NCBI GenBank assembly: GCA_014607495.2
Contig: CP053154.1
Span: 248,001-312,000 of the forward strand
DNA from: Carposina sasakii
Lineage: Eukaryota; Arthropoda; Insecta; Lepidoptera; Carposinidae
DNA length: 64,000 nucleotides
Direction: 5' to 3'
Positions 10,257-64,000 of the stretch are shown here, one piece after another. The notes beneath the pieces are model-generated. The model saw only the letters and a program-made list of their open reading frames with translations, ran no database searches and was not told the origin of the DNA. Made by a program: the position numbers and the translations under genes. Position 1 is the first letter of the stretch. Each line of letters starts with the position of its first letter.

Positions 10257-13200
10257 TCAAGCATGCGCCGGGTCCAGCGGCCGGTAGTCGTGTCCGGCTG
10301 GCGGTCGCACGGCGAGACGCACTCGCCCCCCCCTCTCACTCAGCAGCACGCCCCCCCCACGCCCCAGCGCGCCCCGCTCCGCCGCCAGAGCGATCTGGTT
10401 GACGACGCGCCGCTCCACCTCGTGCTTGATCGACCGCGCGCCGTAGTGGACGTCGTAGCTGGAATGACAAAACAAATTTTACGTACACGTGCACTGCACG
10501 TGACTGTGTTCTCTGAATAAGGCAGCCAGAACTGGAGGATCATAAAGTTTCCTTTATATTCCACAGGATAGCGGGGATAGATGTAAATGATACAAAATAA
10601 ATGTTAATAAATATAAGGCTAATATTATAATTAGTTATTAATTGTATTGAATGAATAGAATATGTATACAGGGTGTTTTTTTGTGGCCACCTTTAACGAA
10701 GGGTACGTATTCTATACATGAAATAAAGTAAGTTTATGCCAAAAAAAATGCTGGGTTTTTTTTTTTTTTTTTTTAAATTTTAAATTCCTTGATCGTGCGA
10801 AATTTATAGTGTCTAGTGTTTATGTTAGTTTTTTTATAGACAGATATTAATTATTTTTCGTGAAAAAATCTTGCTACGCGCGTCTATGTGCATTTATGCA
10901 GAAAAACGCAGTCTATTTACTCAACTTTGGACCCTAATATTTTGGAAACCAGACACTTCCCAGGTATGCTTCCATGGAAAAAAATGATCGTGATGAGGAG
11001 ATTCCGTAGTTTTCGGAAACGTTGACGACCAAAAATCACCCTGTATAGATAGTACAAAATATTGCAAAGCCCTTGCAGGGCGTTACATTGTATATGTTAA
11101 GACCTATATACCTACTATTACGTAGCAAAGATACTTTGTACCTAATGTAGCACGCAATAAAGAATTTGAATTTGAAAAAAAAGGAGGTGTAGTAATGGAG
11201 TGTCACTGGAATAAGATTGCCAAGGAGTATTATCGGCCATTGTGTTTTGTGTTTGTGGGCTGTAAGACACGTGGACAGATGCAGCAGCCCCTGCAGGATA
11301 CTCACCCGTCTGCCAGCGCGCCCAGCACGCCGCCCTCCCACCGCAGCTCCACCGCGTGTCTGGACGCGCGCCTTCTCCGCCCAGCGCTGCAGCTCCAGGT
11401 TCACCAACGTCAGCAGCTCCTGTGTACACATACTCGTATGGACTGGTTTCTGATGCTACTGGGCGAACGAGGCGGGGTGCGAGCGTAAAGAGAGCCTGCT
11501 AGGGTAGATTCGCGAAAAAATCTACATTCATTACTATAGTAAAATTAGTCCTATCTGTCCTCTCTCAGCCATTTATGTTAAGAACGGAGTTAGAATTAAC
11601 TGACTAAGATTAGGTTAAAATGTGACTGCCGGAATCGACCTCATTAACTACATAAGGGTTCACACACCTCTTTTCCAGAGAGGTATCACGGGTCACGTAC
11701 CTCCACTTACCACGGTTGACACACCTCTTTCGCATCATCGTCTTTCATTATATATTTTATGTACGTTTATTTACTGCTCTCTTGGCTTTCTCTACTCTCG
11801 AAGATATTCTAATCCAGCGATATCTTTCACTCCCAAAATTCCATCTACTCTTCCGTTGTACACTTTCTTCGTCAACCTACTTCTACATTCATCCTCTTCA
11901 CACCTTTAGATATGTGGTAATAAACAATATACCTGTCTGGAGAAAGGCAGAAAGTACACAATTTCGTTGATCCGTCCGAGGAACTCGTCTCGGCCGAAGT
12001 GTCGCTTGAGTATGGGCCGCACGACGCTGTCCTTGAAGTGACGAGAAACTTCTAGCGATTCTTCCTCTACGTTAGGCTCACTCGCTGTAAGATAAAGAAT
12101 GAATGAATCGATAAGTTAATCGATTAGTGTGATTTGGGTGACGTCAGCCGCGTGGTGCCGGCAGAGTAAAGTTTGTACCACCCCATGCCTGTCCGTGGGT
12201 ATCGTACGAGGCGATTAAGGGTTTCCGGGAGGTGGGCAGCTATTTTTTTCAGCTTTGTTGTGATACACACCGGGGTCCCCGGGAGGTCTGGCTGTATACA
12301 CACCTGTGTCCCCCGGCGGTCTAGCTGTATATACACCTGTGTCCGCCAACCTTCGGGCAGTATACACACCGGTGACACCCTGCGGTCTTACTGTATACAC
12401 ACCGGCGTTCCCGGCGGTCTGGCTGTATAAACACCGGTGTCCCCCGACGGACTGGCTGTATACACACCTGTGTCCCCCGGCGGTCTGGCTGTATACACAC
12501 CAGTGTCCCCCGGCTTTTGGGCTGTAAACACACCGGTGTCACCCGGCGGTCTGGCTGTATACACACCGGTGTCCCCGGCCGTCTGGCTGTATACACACCG
12601 GTGTCCCCCGGCGGTCTGGCTGTATACACACCGGTGTCCCCGGCGGTCTGGCTGTATACACACCGGTGTCCCCGGCGGTCTGGCTGTATACACAACGGTG
12701 TCCACCGGCGGTCCGGCTGTATACACACCGGTGTCCCCCTACGGTCTGGCTGTATACACACCGATGTCCCCGGCGGTCTGGCTGTACACACACCGGTGTC
12801 CCCCGGCGGTCTGGCTGTATACACACGGTGTCCCCCGGCGGTCTGGCTGTATACACACCGGTGTCCCCCGGCAGTCTGGCTGTATACACACCGGTGTCCC
12901 CGGGCGGTCTGGCAGCCGCCCTGGCCCGCTCGCCCGCCTCCGCCTCGGCACGCAGCCGCAGCCCGTACTGTGCGATCTCGTCCGCCGCTAGGTTTGACGT
13001 CATCACGAAGATAGCGTTCTTGCACTCTATCAACTTGCCCTTGCCGTCGGTTAGTCGGCCCTGTTGGATATAAAGGAATCCAATGTATATTCTAGTAGCT
13101 TCTCAAATATTAATTGAGGCCCTCTGCTCCATCTAGTCATAACCAGAGCACAAGAATAAAAGTCTCTAAAACACCACTGACTCGATTTCTACAAAAGTGC

Positions 13201-16200
13201 TATAAAGATGTGCCTTGTCCACCCCGTGCCCCCTGCCCCCCCCCGGCACCTCGTCCAGCTACCGTCCACGTCCCTTGTGCCTTGTCCCCGTGCCCCCTGC
13301 CCCCCCCCCCGCACCTCGTCAAACAGCTGCAGCAGCACCGTGACCACGTCAAGTGTGCCTTGTCCCCCCGTGCCCCCTGCCACCCCCCCCCCGGCACCTC
13401 GTCAAACAGCTGCAGCAGCACCGTGACCACGTCAAGATGTGCCTTGTCCCCCCGTGCCCCCTGCCCCCCCCCCCCGCACCTCGTCAAACAGCTGCAGCAG
13501 CACCGTGACCACGTCAAGATGTGCCTTGTCCCCCCGTGCCCCCTGCCCCCCCCCCCCCCCGGCACCTCGTCAAACAGCTGCAGCAGCACCGTGACCACGT
13601 GATGTGCCTTGTCCCCCGTGCCCCCTGCCCCCCCCCGCACCTCGTCAAACAGCTGCAGCAGCACCGTGACCACGTCAAGATGTGCCTTGTCCCCCCGCCC
13701 CCTGTCCCCCCCCCCCCCCGGCACCTCGTCAAACAGCCAGCAGCACCGTGACCACGTCAAGATGTGCCTTGTCCCCCGTGCCCCCTGCCCCCCCCCCCCC
13801 GCACCTCGTCAAACAGCTGCAGCAGCACGGAGTGACCACGTCAAGGATGTGCCTTGTCCCCCCCGTGCCCCCTGCCCCCCCCCCGCACCTCGTCAAACAG
13901 CTGCAGCAGCACCGTGACCACGTCAAGATGTGCCTTGTCCCCCCGTGCCCCCTGCCCCCCCCCCCCCCGGCACCTCGTCAAACAGCTGCAGCAGCACCGT
14001 GAGTACGTCAGGGTGTGCCTTGTCCACTTCGTCAAACAGCACCACGGCGTCAGCACGTCGAGCCAGCGCGCGCGTCAGCTGCCCTCCCTCCTCGTGCCCC
14101 ACGTAGCCTGGTGGGGCGCCGATCAGCTTCGCCACTTCGTGCTTCTCCTGAAACGGGAACCTCATGTCAAACATAAAATAAAAGTAATGTCTCCGAGCGT
14201 ATTTCAGTCCAATATTGACTGCGCGGGATATTTTATAGTGCACAAGTGTTTGCGTAAACACAGGTGTACTTCCTTCATTCTCCTAGTCCAGGGGTTCCCA
14301 AACTTATTTTGTCCACTGTCCACTTTGAAAATAAATTATTTTTAGCGCCCCCATTTTTTCACCGACTTAAAAAATACTGCCTATAACTCCCAAGCCTCTA
14401 CACAACGCCTCAAAAACTTTTTTCTGGGTCTCTTACCGCCCCCCTTTAGGCGAGATAGATCATTAGCAGGGCTGTTTTATGTACTTTCCAAGACACGAGC
14501 GACAGATTTTTTTTTTTCACACTTCACAACACATTAACTTTGTCCCACATTAAGATCCATAAGGTCTTGTGTCGTGGGTACTAAGCAACGGTATATAAAT
14601 ACATAGATAAGTATAGAAATATCCATGACTCGGAAACAAAAATCAATATTCATCATATCAATGTTTGCACCTACCGGGATTCGAACCCAGGACCTATGGC
14701 GCTGCAGGCAGGGCCACTACCTACTACACCAATCGGCCGTCACAACGTACATTAAATAAATTCAGTGGTACATACAAGCCCGTGAATGTGATATAACCTA
14801 CACCCCCTTCGATTGGACTCACGTCTAAAACAGGCTATCTATCAACGAATACGAGTGTCTGTGTCCTTAACGTGACAGGTTAAATGTATGTCAAGTGTAG
14901 CGGTCAGCAAACGTAGCGTGGGAAGGTCAACCACGAGATGGACGGACCACCTAGCCAAGGTTGCGGGCATCGGTTGGATGTTGGCTTCCGATCGGTAGGA
15001 GTGGAGGTTGTTAGGGGAAGGGGGGTTTTTTTTACCGGTGGACTTCTCATGGCCGAGAATGATGATGGCCAGAATCAACCAGCTCCGTCTTGCAGATGGT
15101 ACCTGTGAGGTTGGCGAAAAGGGAAGCGCTTCCAGCTCCACCGGGACACGATTTGTATTGGACCGTGTACAGCACCCACCTGGTACTCGGACATGTCCAG
15201 CCGGATGAAGGCCTGCGGCTCGTCGCGGTGCATGTAGCGCGCCAGCTGCTTGGCCAGCTCCGTCTTGCCGATGCCGGAGGAGCCCAGAAACAGGAACACC
15301 AGCGGGTGCTCCTCGTCCGCCCAGCCGTTCTCCTTGCGACGGACAGCGGCCGACACCTGCGGGTAGTTAGGATTGCGGCAGTGTCTAAAACATTCGAAAT
15401 AGTGTAACAGTAATAGTAGAATCATACGGTCACTAACCCGCCTGCCAAGCGTGGTGACTATTGGCAAAAACTCCCCTACGGCAGTAGTCATGTGAGATAT
15501 TAAAACCGCAGTCCTCTTAATATTTGTACCTTTATTTACAACCACAATTTTAATTGTCCCTAAAGTATATACTGTATCTAATCATGACAATTAATAGGCA
15601 ACAAAGGGCACAAGAAATGGTGCAATTAAAATTGAACCCGAAATTAACTATGAAATGCTTCAGTCTGCCTACCACACTAAAAACATGTTGCTGTGCCCAA
15701 CAGGGTCATATGTTATCTGTCAATTATTAATTAAGATCCTTAACTACATATATTCATATTATTAATCAATAAATTATTGATTATTGAGTATCAAGAGGCT
15801 ACATAAAAAGAGCTACAGTAGAGTGAAGGTGAGTCACCGTTTCGATAGCGGCCTGCTGCCCCACGATGTACTGCTTGAGTCTCTGCTCGAGCGGGAAGCG
15901 GCGCCGCTCCTCCGCCGCCGCCTCCGCCGCTGCGGACAAGCGGGTTACCACATTCATTATTTAAAAATGCTCTTGTGAACGCTATAAATGGCGTAGTATT
16001 ATTGTATCATAATTTTGTATTAACCAATGGTCAGTCAGTGTACAGGGTCGTGCATGTGATCCCGCGACAATACACACCTGCACGCTCCCACTGCTGCATG
16101 TGGTCAAGTATGAGGTCCCGTGTGGGTGACGGATCCCGCGCGTACTGCAGCGCGCGCCGTCCCGCGTGATCCCGCACTGTCGGGTCTGCGCCTGAAGTCA

Positions 16201-19013
16201 ATACAAATTTCTTGTTGACGCCCTTTGAAAATGTCTAAGGATGCGTACCTAATTTACGACACGATGGATGTAGGTTAGGAAAGCTCATTTCAGGATACGG
16301 TATTTCATAAGAGTTGATTAAGGATTTCATCATCCGAGATAACAAGCCCTAAATCGGGCATCTGTTAAGAGTTTACTCCTACATATGTAAAGGAAGTAGT
16401 AAGCCTGCACACCTGCAAGCAGCAGCGCGCGCGCCACGTCCGTGGAGTCGGCCAGCGCCGCGTAGTGCAGCGCCGTCCAGCCGAGGAAGGAGGCGCGAGC
16501 GTTCATGTTGGAGCTGAACTCGTCCTCGCGTCGCTGCAGGGCCTCCAGCGGGGCCGCGCCCGCCGCCGCCGCGCCTGCGTACTGCTCCCTAAAGACAGAA
16601 CACTATAGCTACAACTACACGGTCATGCTGGAGCTGGACTCGTCCTCGCGGCGCTGCAGGACCTGCTTGTACCCTGCTATATAGCGAACGAGACTTTGGC
16701 TGACACCTTATAATATGTATTTGGAATGACTCAAAAACATGTCTCAAAAGATTTGTTAATAGTCGCTAATATAATTCGTCTGTAGGTTTACCACATAAGA
16801 CGCCTATAGCACACCTCAGTGTGAAACAATAACCACGGATATAGAGTAATTTCTATGTCTTATCTGTATGTAGAAGAAAAGTGAAACTACCCGTTCTAAC
16901 GCATAGATTTGACTATACTTTTCTCTGGTCAGGTGGTTTCTCTGACGCCACCTTATGCAACTTGTACACCCAGTTCCGCTATTCAAACTACACTTTATTG
17001 CAGCAGAATTATTCATTTAACGGTTCCATGGAGGTGTGCTACAGGTGTTAATAGACTGACTGGTAAAAATTATATTTAAATATAAATAATAATAAATAAA
17101 TATTCACACACTTCACAACACATTGACCTAGTCCCACACTAAGATCCCTAACGTGGGCTAAGCAACGGTATATAAATACATAGATAAGTATATAAACATC
17201 CAACTCGGAAACAAACATCGATATTCATCACATCAAACCTAATTCGAACCCAGGACCTATGGCGTCGCAGGCAGGGTCACTACCAACTACACCAATCGGC
17301 CGTCAAAGGAAGTTTCCGTTACGCTGCAACGAAATGTTGGAATAATATCCCGCCACCGATTAGGAACCTTAAGAATATCTCGAGTTTTAAGGCAAGGCTT
17401 AACAAATACCTGCTAAACTGGCAAAAGGAGCAAGAAGATCTGAGACATGACACTAGTGCAATATAGATGTAGATATTATGTGTTTGTATGTTTATATAAT
17501 ATATAGAATATTATATCTATGAATTTGTATTTTCTGTATTAAATGTATTATATGTTTAGTATTATAATATAAAACATGAATATATGTTGTGTATTTTTGC
17601 ATCTGCTGAGCTGAGGCCATTTCACAACATTTAAATGTTCTCATAATATATTTTTTACTGTTTTAATTTTAAATACTAGTGATAAGGAAATAACTAAGTT
17701 ATTGTTTGCCTAATGTTGTGAATAAATTTATTCTGATTTGATATTATCCCCGACCTCCTTGTAATAATGGGCGGGACTATGTACCTGAGATCGGGACTGG
17801 CGCCCAGCTTAAGTAGCTCAGTAACGACCGGCAGCTGGTCGTTAGCGGCGGCCGTCATGAGGGCCGTCCAGCCCAGCGCGTGGCGCCGGTCAGGTCCGCC
17901 GCCCGCCGACGCCTGTCTGCATATGACACACTAATGACCGCCAACCGACTTGTGACCGCTAAACAACCCTAATGTTTTAGGTAACTGAAGGAACCTGTGC
18001 TGATGCGGGCCTTCACTAGAATACATCAGCTGCATCTCAGGGGCTTTCTCTTCAGTGATGAACTAGCAACATGTCACTGATCTTTTACATCTGGTCCCAA
18101 AATGCTATGGCTCTAGGCTCTTCATCTTGATCTTGCAATTCTGACAACTCCATTGAGGGAACACAGTAAAAAAGAATAATATGGTGTGACTGCAGCATAT
18201 TGATGCAGGGACACACAGGTTGCCTGACAATATGTGTATACCCTATAGTTATTTGGAACTAGGGATCCGCCCAGGTTTTGCACAAGTGTAAGTAATGCCC
18301 TTTCATGTGGACAAAGTTGTGGGCGACCACTATAGAAAATTTAGTCTTTTCAGGCAAATTTTTTCTCTCCGTAAGAACCATCCTCGTACTTTAAGGAATA
18401 TTCTAAAAAAGATTAGCAATTGGTTCAGCCATTCTCCAGATTCGTGCTTACCGACACATTTAACTATTAATTTTTATATTATGGTATGGACCATAATAAT
18501 AATAACTTAATACACATACATAGGTACCTACTTGCGGACTTCATGGACATTTCCCAACTTTGCAGCTTTAAAAAATCTTTTTTCTGAAAACAAGAGAGAA
18601 TGTTTTGTTCTCATTATGGACACATTTGTAGAACAATAGACCTCTACTAGGCAAGTTAAGTACCTATACTATTGTGGCAAGTTAAGCTAATTTACTTTAG
18701 CAAGTTCAGCTAAATTATTCAAGTTATAGGTATTTAGTGTCAGTAAGTTGCATCATCAAACCATAGAGATGTATAGCAACAAACATACAAGCAATGACAC
18801 ACTTTGAGCAATGTAGAAAAGCTTACCATTGTACAAGTGATCGGCGGAAACCATAGCGAGGCCCAGCGAGGTGACCGCAACTAAAGCCGCGCGGCGCGAG
18901 CGGCAGGGCGGCTCGCGACTGCCCGAGTCCGCCGCGCGGCGCCGCGCCGACACCGCGCCCGCCTGCGCCAGCCGCAGCGCCGCCCGTAGGCACCACGACC
19001 CTCGCACGGACAT
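10257..19013 (-). CDS. CLPB: Mitochondrial disaggregase CLPB (SKD3), ankyrin plus AAA+
   Basis: ATP-driven protein disaggregase of the mitochondrial intermembrane space. Exons in order: 18827-19013, 17785-17916 (acceptor uncertain), 16413-16588, 16078-16191, 15838-15929, 15180-15356, 13974-14147, 12892-13060, 11933-12084, 11306-11419, 10257-10458. Exon 1 is an Arg-rich presequence followed by a hydrophobic stretch ([16 protein letters not shown]). Exons 2-4 are ankyrin repeats ([21 protein letters not shown]). Exon 6 has Walker A GSSGIGKT. Exon 7 has the pore loop [11 protein letters not shown] and Walker [14 protein letters not shown]. Exon 8 has sensor-1 MTSN, exon 9 [12 protein letters not shown] with the likely arginine finger, exon 11 sensor-2 [16 protein letters not shown]. 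There is a single AAA+ domain, as in SKD3 and unlike bacterial ClpB. Oddities: a frame break in exon 10, a phase mismatch between exons 1 and 2 (an exon is probably unseen), and tandem arrays at two splice donors. Confidence 0.93.
10669..11043. mobile_element. MITE with CAGGGTG termini and TA target site
   Basis: A 375-bp element in the last CLPB intron. It begins CAGGGTGTTTTT and ends AAAAATCACCCTG, with TA on both outer sides, as expected of a non-autonomous Tc1/mariner-like element. It has no open frame. Related copies lie at 22788-23071 (inverted), 40131-40390 and 61203-61570, with fragments near 9290 and 44805. Confidence 0.7.
11306..11419 (-). CDS. CLPB: CLPB exon 10, carrying a +1 frame break
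   Basis: The exon starts in the expected frame after the acceptor ACAG with [19 protein letters not shown], homologous to the region after the arginine finger. From about position 11357 the homologous reading ([19 protein letters not shown]) continues in another frame and joins exon 11 ([14 protein letters not shown]) with correct phase. Exon length is 114; the flanking phases need a length of 2 modulo 3. Relative to the human protein, one extra C after the GTC codon explains it. A sequencing or assembly insertion is the simplest reading; a real allelic defect is possible. Confidence 0.75.
11540..11638 (-). mobile_element. Partial copy of the CCGGCAGTCACA MITE
   Basis: It shares the interior (AAAATTAGTCCTA and TTAAGAACGGAG blocks) and one terminus, TGTGACTGCCGGAAT, with the complete element at 45546-45685. 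The other terminus is missing. It lies in the CLPB intron between exons 9 and 10. Confidence 0.6.
12146..12240 (+). repeat. LINE 3'-end fragment beside the minisatellite
   Basis: Matches 1768-1865 and 59923-60017 (CCGCGTGGTGCCGGCAGAGT through TTTCCGGGAGGTGGGCAGC). It stops at a T-run only about 20 bases before the 33-bp array, so the insertion marks the far edge of that array in the same CLPB intron. Confidence 0.7.
12262..12915 (-). repeat. 33-bp tandem array copying the CLPB exon 8 donor
   Basis: About 19 units of 32-33 bp. On the minus strand each unit reads GACACCG|GTGTGTATACAG followed by CCAGACCGCC and a G-run. The unit nearest the gene forms the last bases of exon 8, whose phase-matched donor is G|GTGTGT at 12892/12891. 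Every unit therefore carries the same donor-like site and, 12 bases on, an acceptor-like ACAG. Units of 33 bases keep a frame open ([11 protein letters not shown]), so long open frames here are an artefact of the repeat. Confidence 0.85.
13205..14000 (-). repeat. 80-87 bp tandem array copying the CLPB exon 7 end and donor
   Basis: The true exon 7 ends at 13974 (LLQLFDE, donor GT at 13973/13972). Nine further copies follow, with donor GT pairs at about 13888, 13804, 13724, 13640, 13565, 13479, 13397, 13314 and 13249. The last copy is degenerate. Each unit holds about 55 bases of exon-like sequence ([17 protein letters not shown]), GAG|GTGCGG or GAG|GTGCCG, then G-runs of 8-14. Copies differ from the true exon at shared positions (HLDVV versus HPDVL), so the array spread from one variant. 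Confidence 0.88.
14505..14744 (-). mobile_element. tRNA-headed SINE, family A, copy 1
   Basis: Read on the minus strand it starts GACGGCCGATTGGTGTAGTA (A-box-like), then carries the B-box-like GGTTCGAATCCC about 60 bases in, a shared body and a short A-rich tail. Copies with the same order lie at 17100-17304 and 23226-23462, all on the minus strand. It is in the CLPB intron between exons 6 and 7. Confidence 0.75.
15405..15485 (+). repeat. LINE 3'-end fragment
   Basis: The blocks GGTCACTAACCCGCC and GTGGTGACTATTGGCAAA match the interior of the elements at 1768-2060 and 59923-60175. It lies in the CLPB intron between exons 5 and 6. The bases just before it also resemble 233-275 of this window. 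Confidence 0.55.
17100..17304 (-). mobile_element. tRNA-headed SINE, family A, copy 2
   Basis: Same head (minus strand GACGGCCGATTGGTGTAGTT, then GGTTCGAATT) and same body as 14505-14744, with a deletion just past the B-box. It lies in the CLPB intron between exons 2 and 3. Confidence 0.72.
17917..18826 (-). other. CLPB intron 1 region, probably hiding an unseen exon
   Basis: AT-rich. Exon 1 ends with one leftover base (AATG|GTAAGC), whereas the next recognisable ankyrin exon starts with either one leading base or none, depending on which AG is used. The first ankyrin segment expected from human CLPB is also absent. A small exon probably lies here, but none could be placed with confidence. 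Confidence 0.45.
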
Positions 19014-20526
19014 CCTATTGCGTATCGGTGACAATGGTGAACTATACGACTAACATCTGTTTGCGTGCTGCGACTGTCTTTATGAAAACATTGTGTTTTG
19101 CTTTGAGGTTATTATGGTGCCATTCCTGTTAGAACTTGCCTTGTTTATTAGATGTTTTTGTCAAGAAGTTTTCCACTATATTCCAGTTCCAGACAGAACC
19201 GATGGATCGATCAATCAGCTGCTGGCTGTCGCTGCGCTGTCCTAAACAGCTGGTATTGACATTGACAGTGATAGATAGATCGTTTTTTTTCTTTAGTTTA
19301 TCCCAAAGGAAAGGCAAGGGGATCTAAGCCCATACAGCCATGATTTCTGAATTTATGATGGATGATAATGATGAATGGAAACGTCGAGAATGTCCTCAAG
19401 AATGGGTGTAATAGTAGTTAAAATTAAAATGAATTGCAGAAACAACCTACATGAGCCCATGAAGAGATCTTATTCTGACTAAAGTTTTACTTAGCTTAGC
19501 CGCATATAAAATCTTGCACACGCACTAGATTCACATCACAAGTAAACAAAATATAACTTATCTATCAGAAAACATCACTTCACGAACACATGCAAGCCAT
19601 TTACAAATAAATTTTGATTTTCACAAGAAATTTACACCTACTCTTTTCCAGCTTTTCCCGCCGAATCCTGACAGATTGATCGATTTTTCTACTTATTACT
19701 GGCGAAATAAGAAAAAGAAATCAGCAGTCCACGGAGCCGACGGACTACCAACGGTTATTTAAAGACCTTGTGTGTACAGAGTTTCGTACGATCGTAAACA
19801 AAATTATTATTTTTCTTAAATAACATATCAGGGAGTAAGTAAAGGTAGATAGTGGCATGACTAGAGTCTTCTGTCTGTACACATCTTTAAAGAAAGTAGT
19901 AAGTATTCAGTATTAAAAAAATACTTTACTTAATTATACACTTTGTATTAGAAATTTTGAAATTAATAGTTAGAAAATAAAATTATTAAAAAATTCGTGA
20001 AAAATTATGCAATCTTTGGGCATTATGAATAATTATTTTCATCATCACTTAAAAACATCGCGCCACACGACTGTTCTCTATCTGAGTAAGAGTGAAATTT
20101 TTAAATATATCTATCCTACTCCTACTTAAAGGTGTTCAAGATATGCTATGTTGCTTTAATCATAAAATATTTGAGAAACATATAAAAAAAAAATCAAGAC
20201 ATCGATCGATTTGATTTTGGATTTTGCTGTTGGTTTTATTTCGGTGTTTGTTTATACATTTTTAAGTGAAATGCGGTAAATTTGAACATGTGACTAAAAA
20301 GTAAACGAAACCACATATTGTTTTCTTGGTCCAAAGTTCCCCACGCAATTTTATAATATTATATCAAGAAGGTTTTCTAACGCGATTACACTCTCCCATA
20401 TTTTCATAGGTTTTTGTATTTCTACTTTAAAATAAAGGTAAGTAATTGGAATAAGTTATGTACGATTTCAGTATATACATATTTAACCAAACTGCCATAG
20501 AGCTAATTACATAAATATACACAGAT
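19014..20526. promoter_or_regulatory. Head-to-head spacer between CLPB and the DUF2045 gene
   Basis: About 1.5 kb separates the CLPB start codon (minus strand, 19013) from the first DUF2045 ATG (plus strand, 20527). Promoters and 5' UTRs of both genes should lie here, so a shared bidirectional promoter is possible. AT-rich, with no clear TATA box or CpG-rich core. A donor-like AAG|GTAAGT lies at about 20436-20445 and an acceptor-like ATTTCAG at about 20464-20470, but the gap is too short for a normal intron. Confidence 0.4.

Positions 20527-64000
<43,474 letters not shown>

Noticed and set aside
12262..12915. A regular array that might suggest a CRISPR
   Set aside because: There are no unique spacers: whole units repeat end to end, and the context is a eukaryotic intron.
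12321..13033. Several long overlapping open frames on both strands (up to 234 codons) with [15 protein letters not shown] repeats
   Set aside because: They are products of a 33-bp repeat, which keeps all frames periodic. Only the first part of the minus-strand frame ([20 protein letters not shown] onward) is CLPB exon 8.
13200..14002. Pro-rich and Gly-rich open frames on both strands
   Set aside because: Translation of homopolymer C/G runs and copied exon ends in the exon 7 array. No independent homology.
20437..20470. A 5' UTR mini-intron before the first DUF2045 exon (GTAAGT to TTTCAG)
   Set aside because: About 34 bases in one copy and 48 in the other, below the usual minimum for insect introns. 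The sites may pair with others outside.

Overview
The window is nuclear DNA of an insect, most likely a moth or butterfly. Short GC-rich exons sit in long AT-rich introns. The repeats are of lepidopteran type: tRNA-headed SINEs, Helitron-like pieces ending in CTAG next to a GTGGACGCCCGCG block, piggyBac and hAT remnants, and many small hairpin elements. Four protein genes are supported by homology and by agreeing splice phases.

Layout. (1) 559-6168 (+): the 3' half of a TRPgamma (TRPC-type) cation channel, 11 exons, with a 3' UTR to about 8.6 kb that carries a hairpin element and an E-box-rich minisatellite. (2) 10257-19013 (-): a mitochondrial CLPB/SKD3-type disaggregase (ankyrin repeats plus one AAA+ domain). 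It is tail-to-tail with TRPgamma. (3) 20527-64000 (+, runs off the window): a DUF2045 (KIAA0930-like) gene with introns up to 21 kb, head-to-head with CLPB. Its first coding exon is present twice as identical 109-base copies. (4) 27675-28892 (-): a sphingomyelin synthase-family gene with an unbroken coding exon, nested antisense in a DUF2045 intron, 29 bases from a host exon.

The rest is intron and intergenic DNA filled with mobile-element remnants: two degenerate LINEs in opposite orientations, a 2.9-kb terminal-inverted-repeat element containing one of those LINEs and a hairpin repeat, an hAT element with a perfect 8-bp target duplication, a piggyBac remnant, at least three SINE families, several MITE families and Helitron-like fragments.

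The most unusual observation is in CLPB. Two consecutive introns each carry a tandem array that starts inside the upstream exon and copies the exon end together with its 5' splice site. One array has about nine extra copies of an 80-87 bp unit (exon end, GT donor, G-run). The other has about 19 copies of a 32-33 bp unit with a donor-like G|GTGTGT and an acceptor-like ACAG. Two single-base frame breaks, one in CLPB and one in DUF2045, look more like assembly indels than gene death, because the reading frame resumes with full homology on both sides.

The genes show no evident shared pathway. Exon calls rest on homology from memory and splice-phase agreement, with no search or RNA data.
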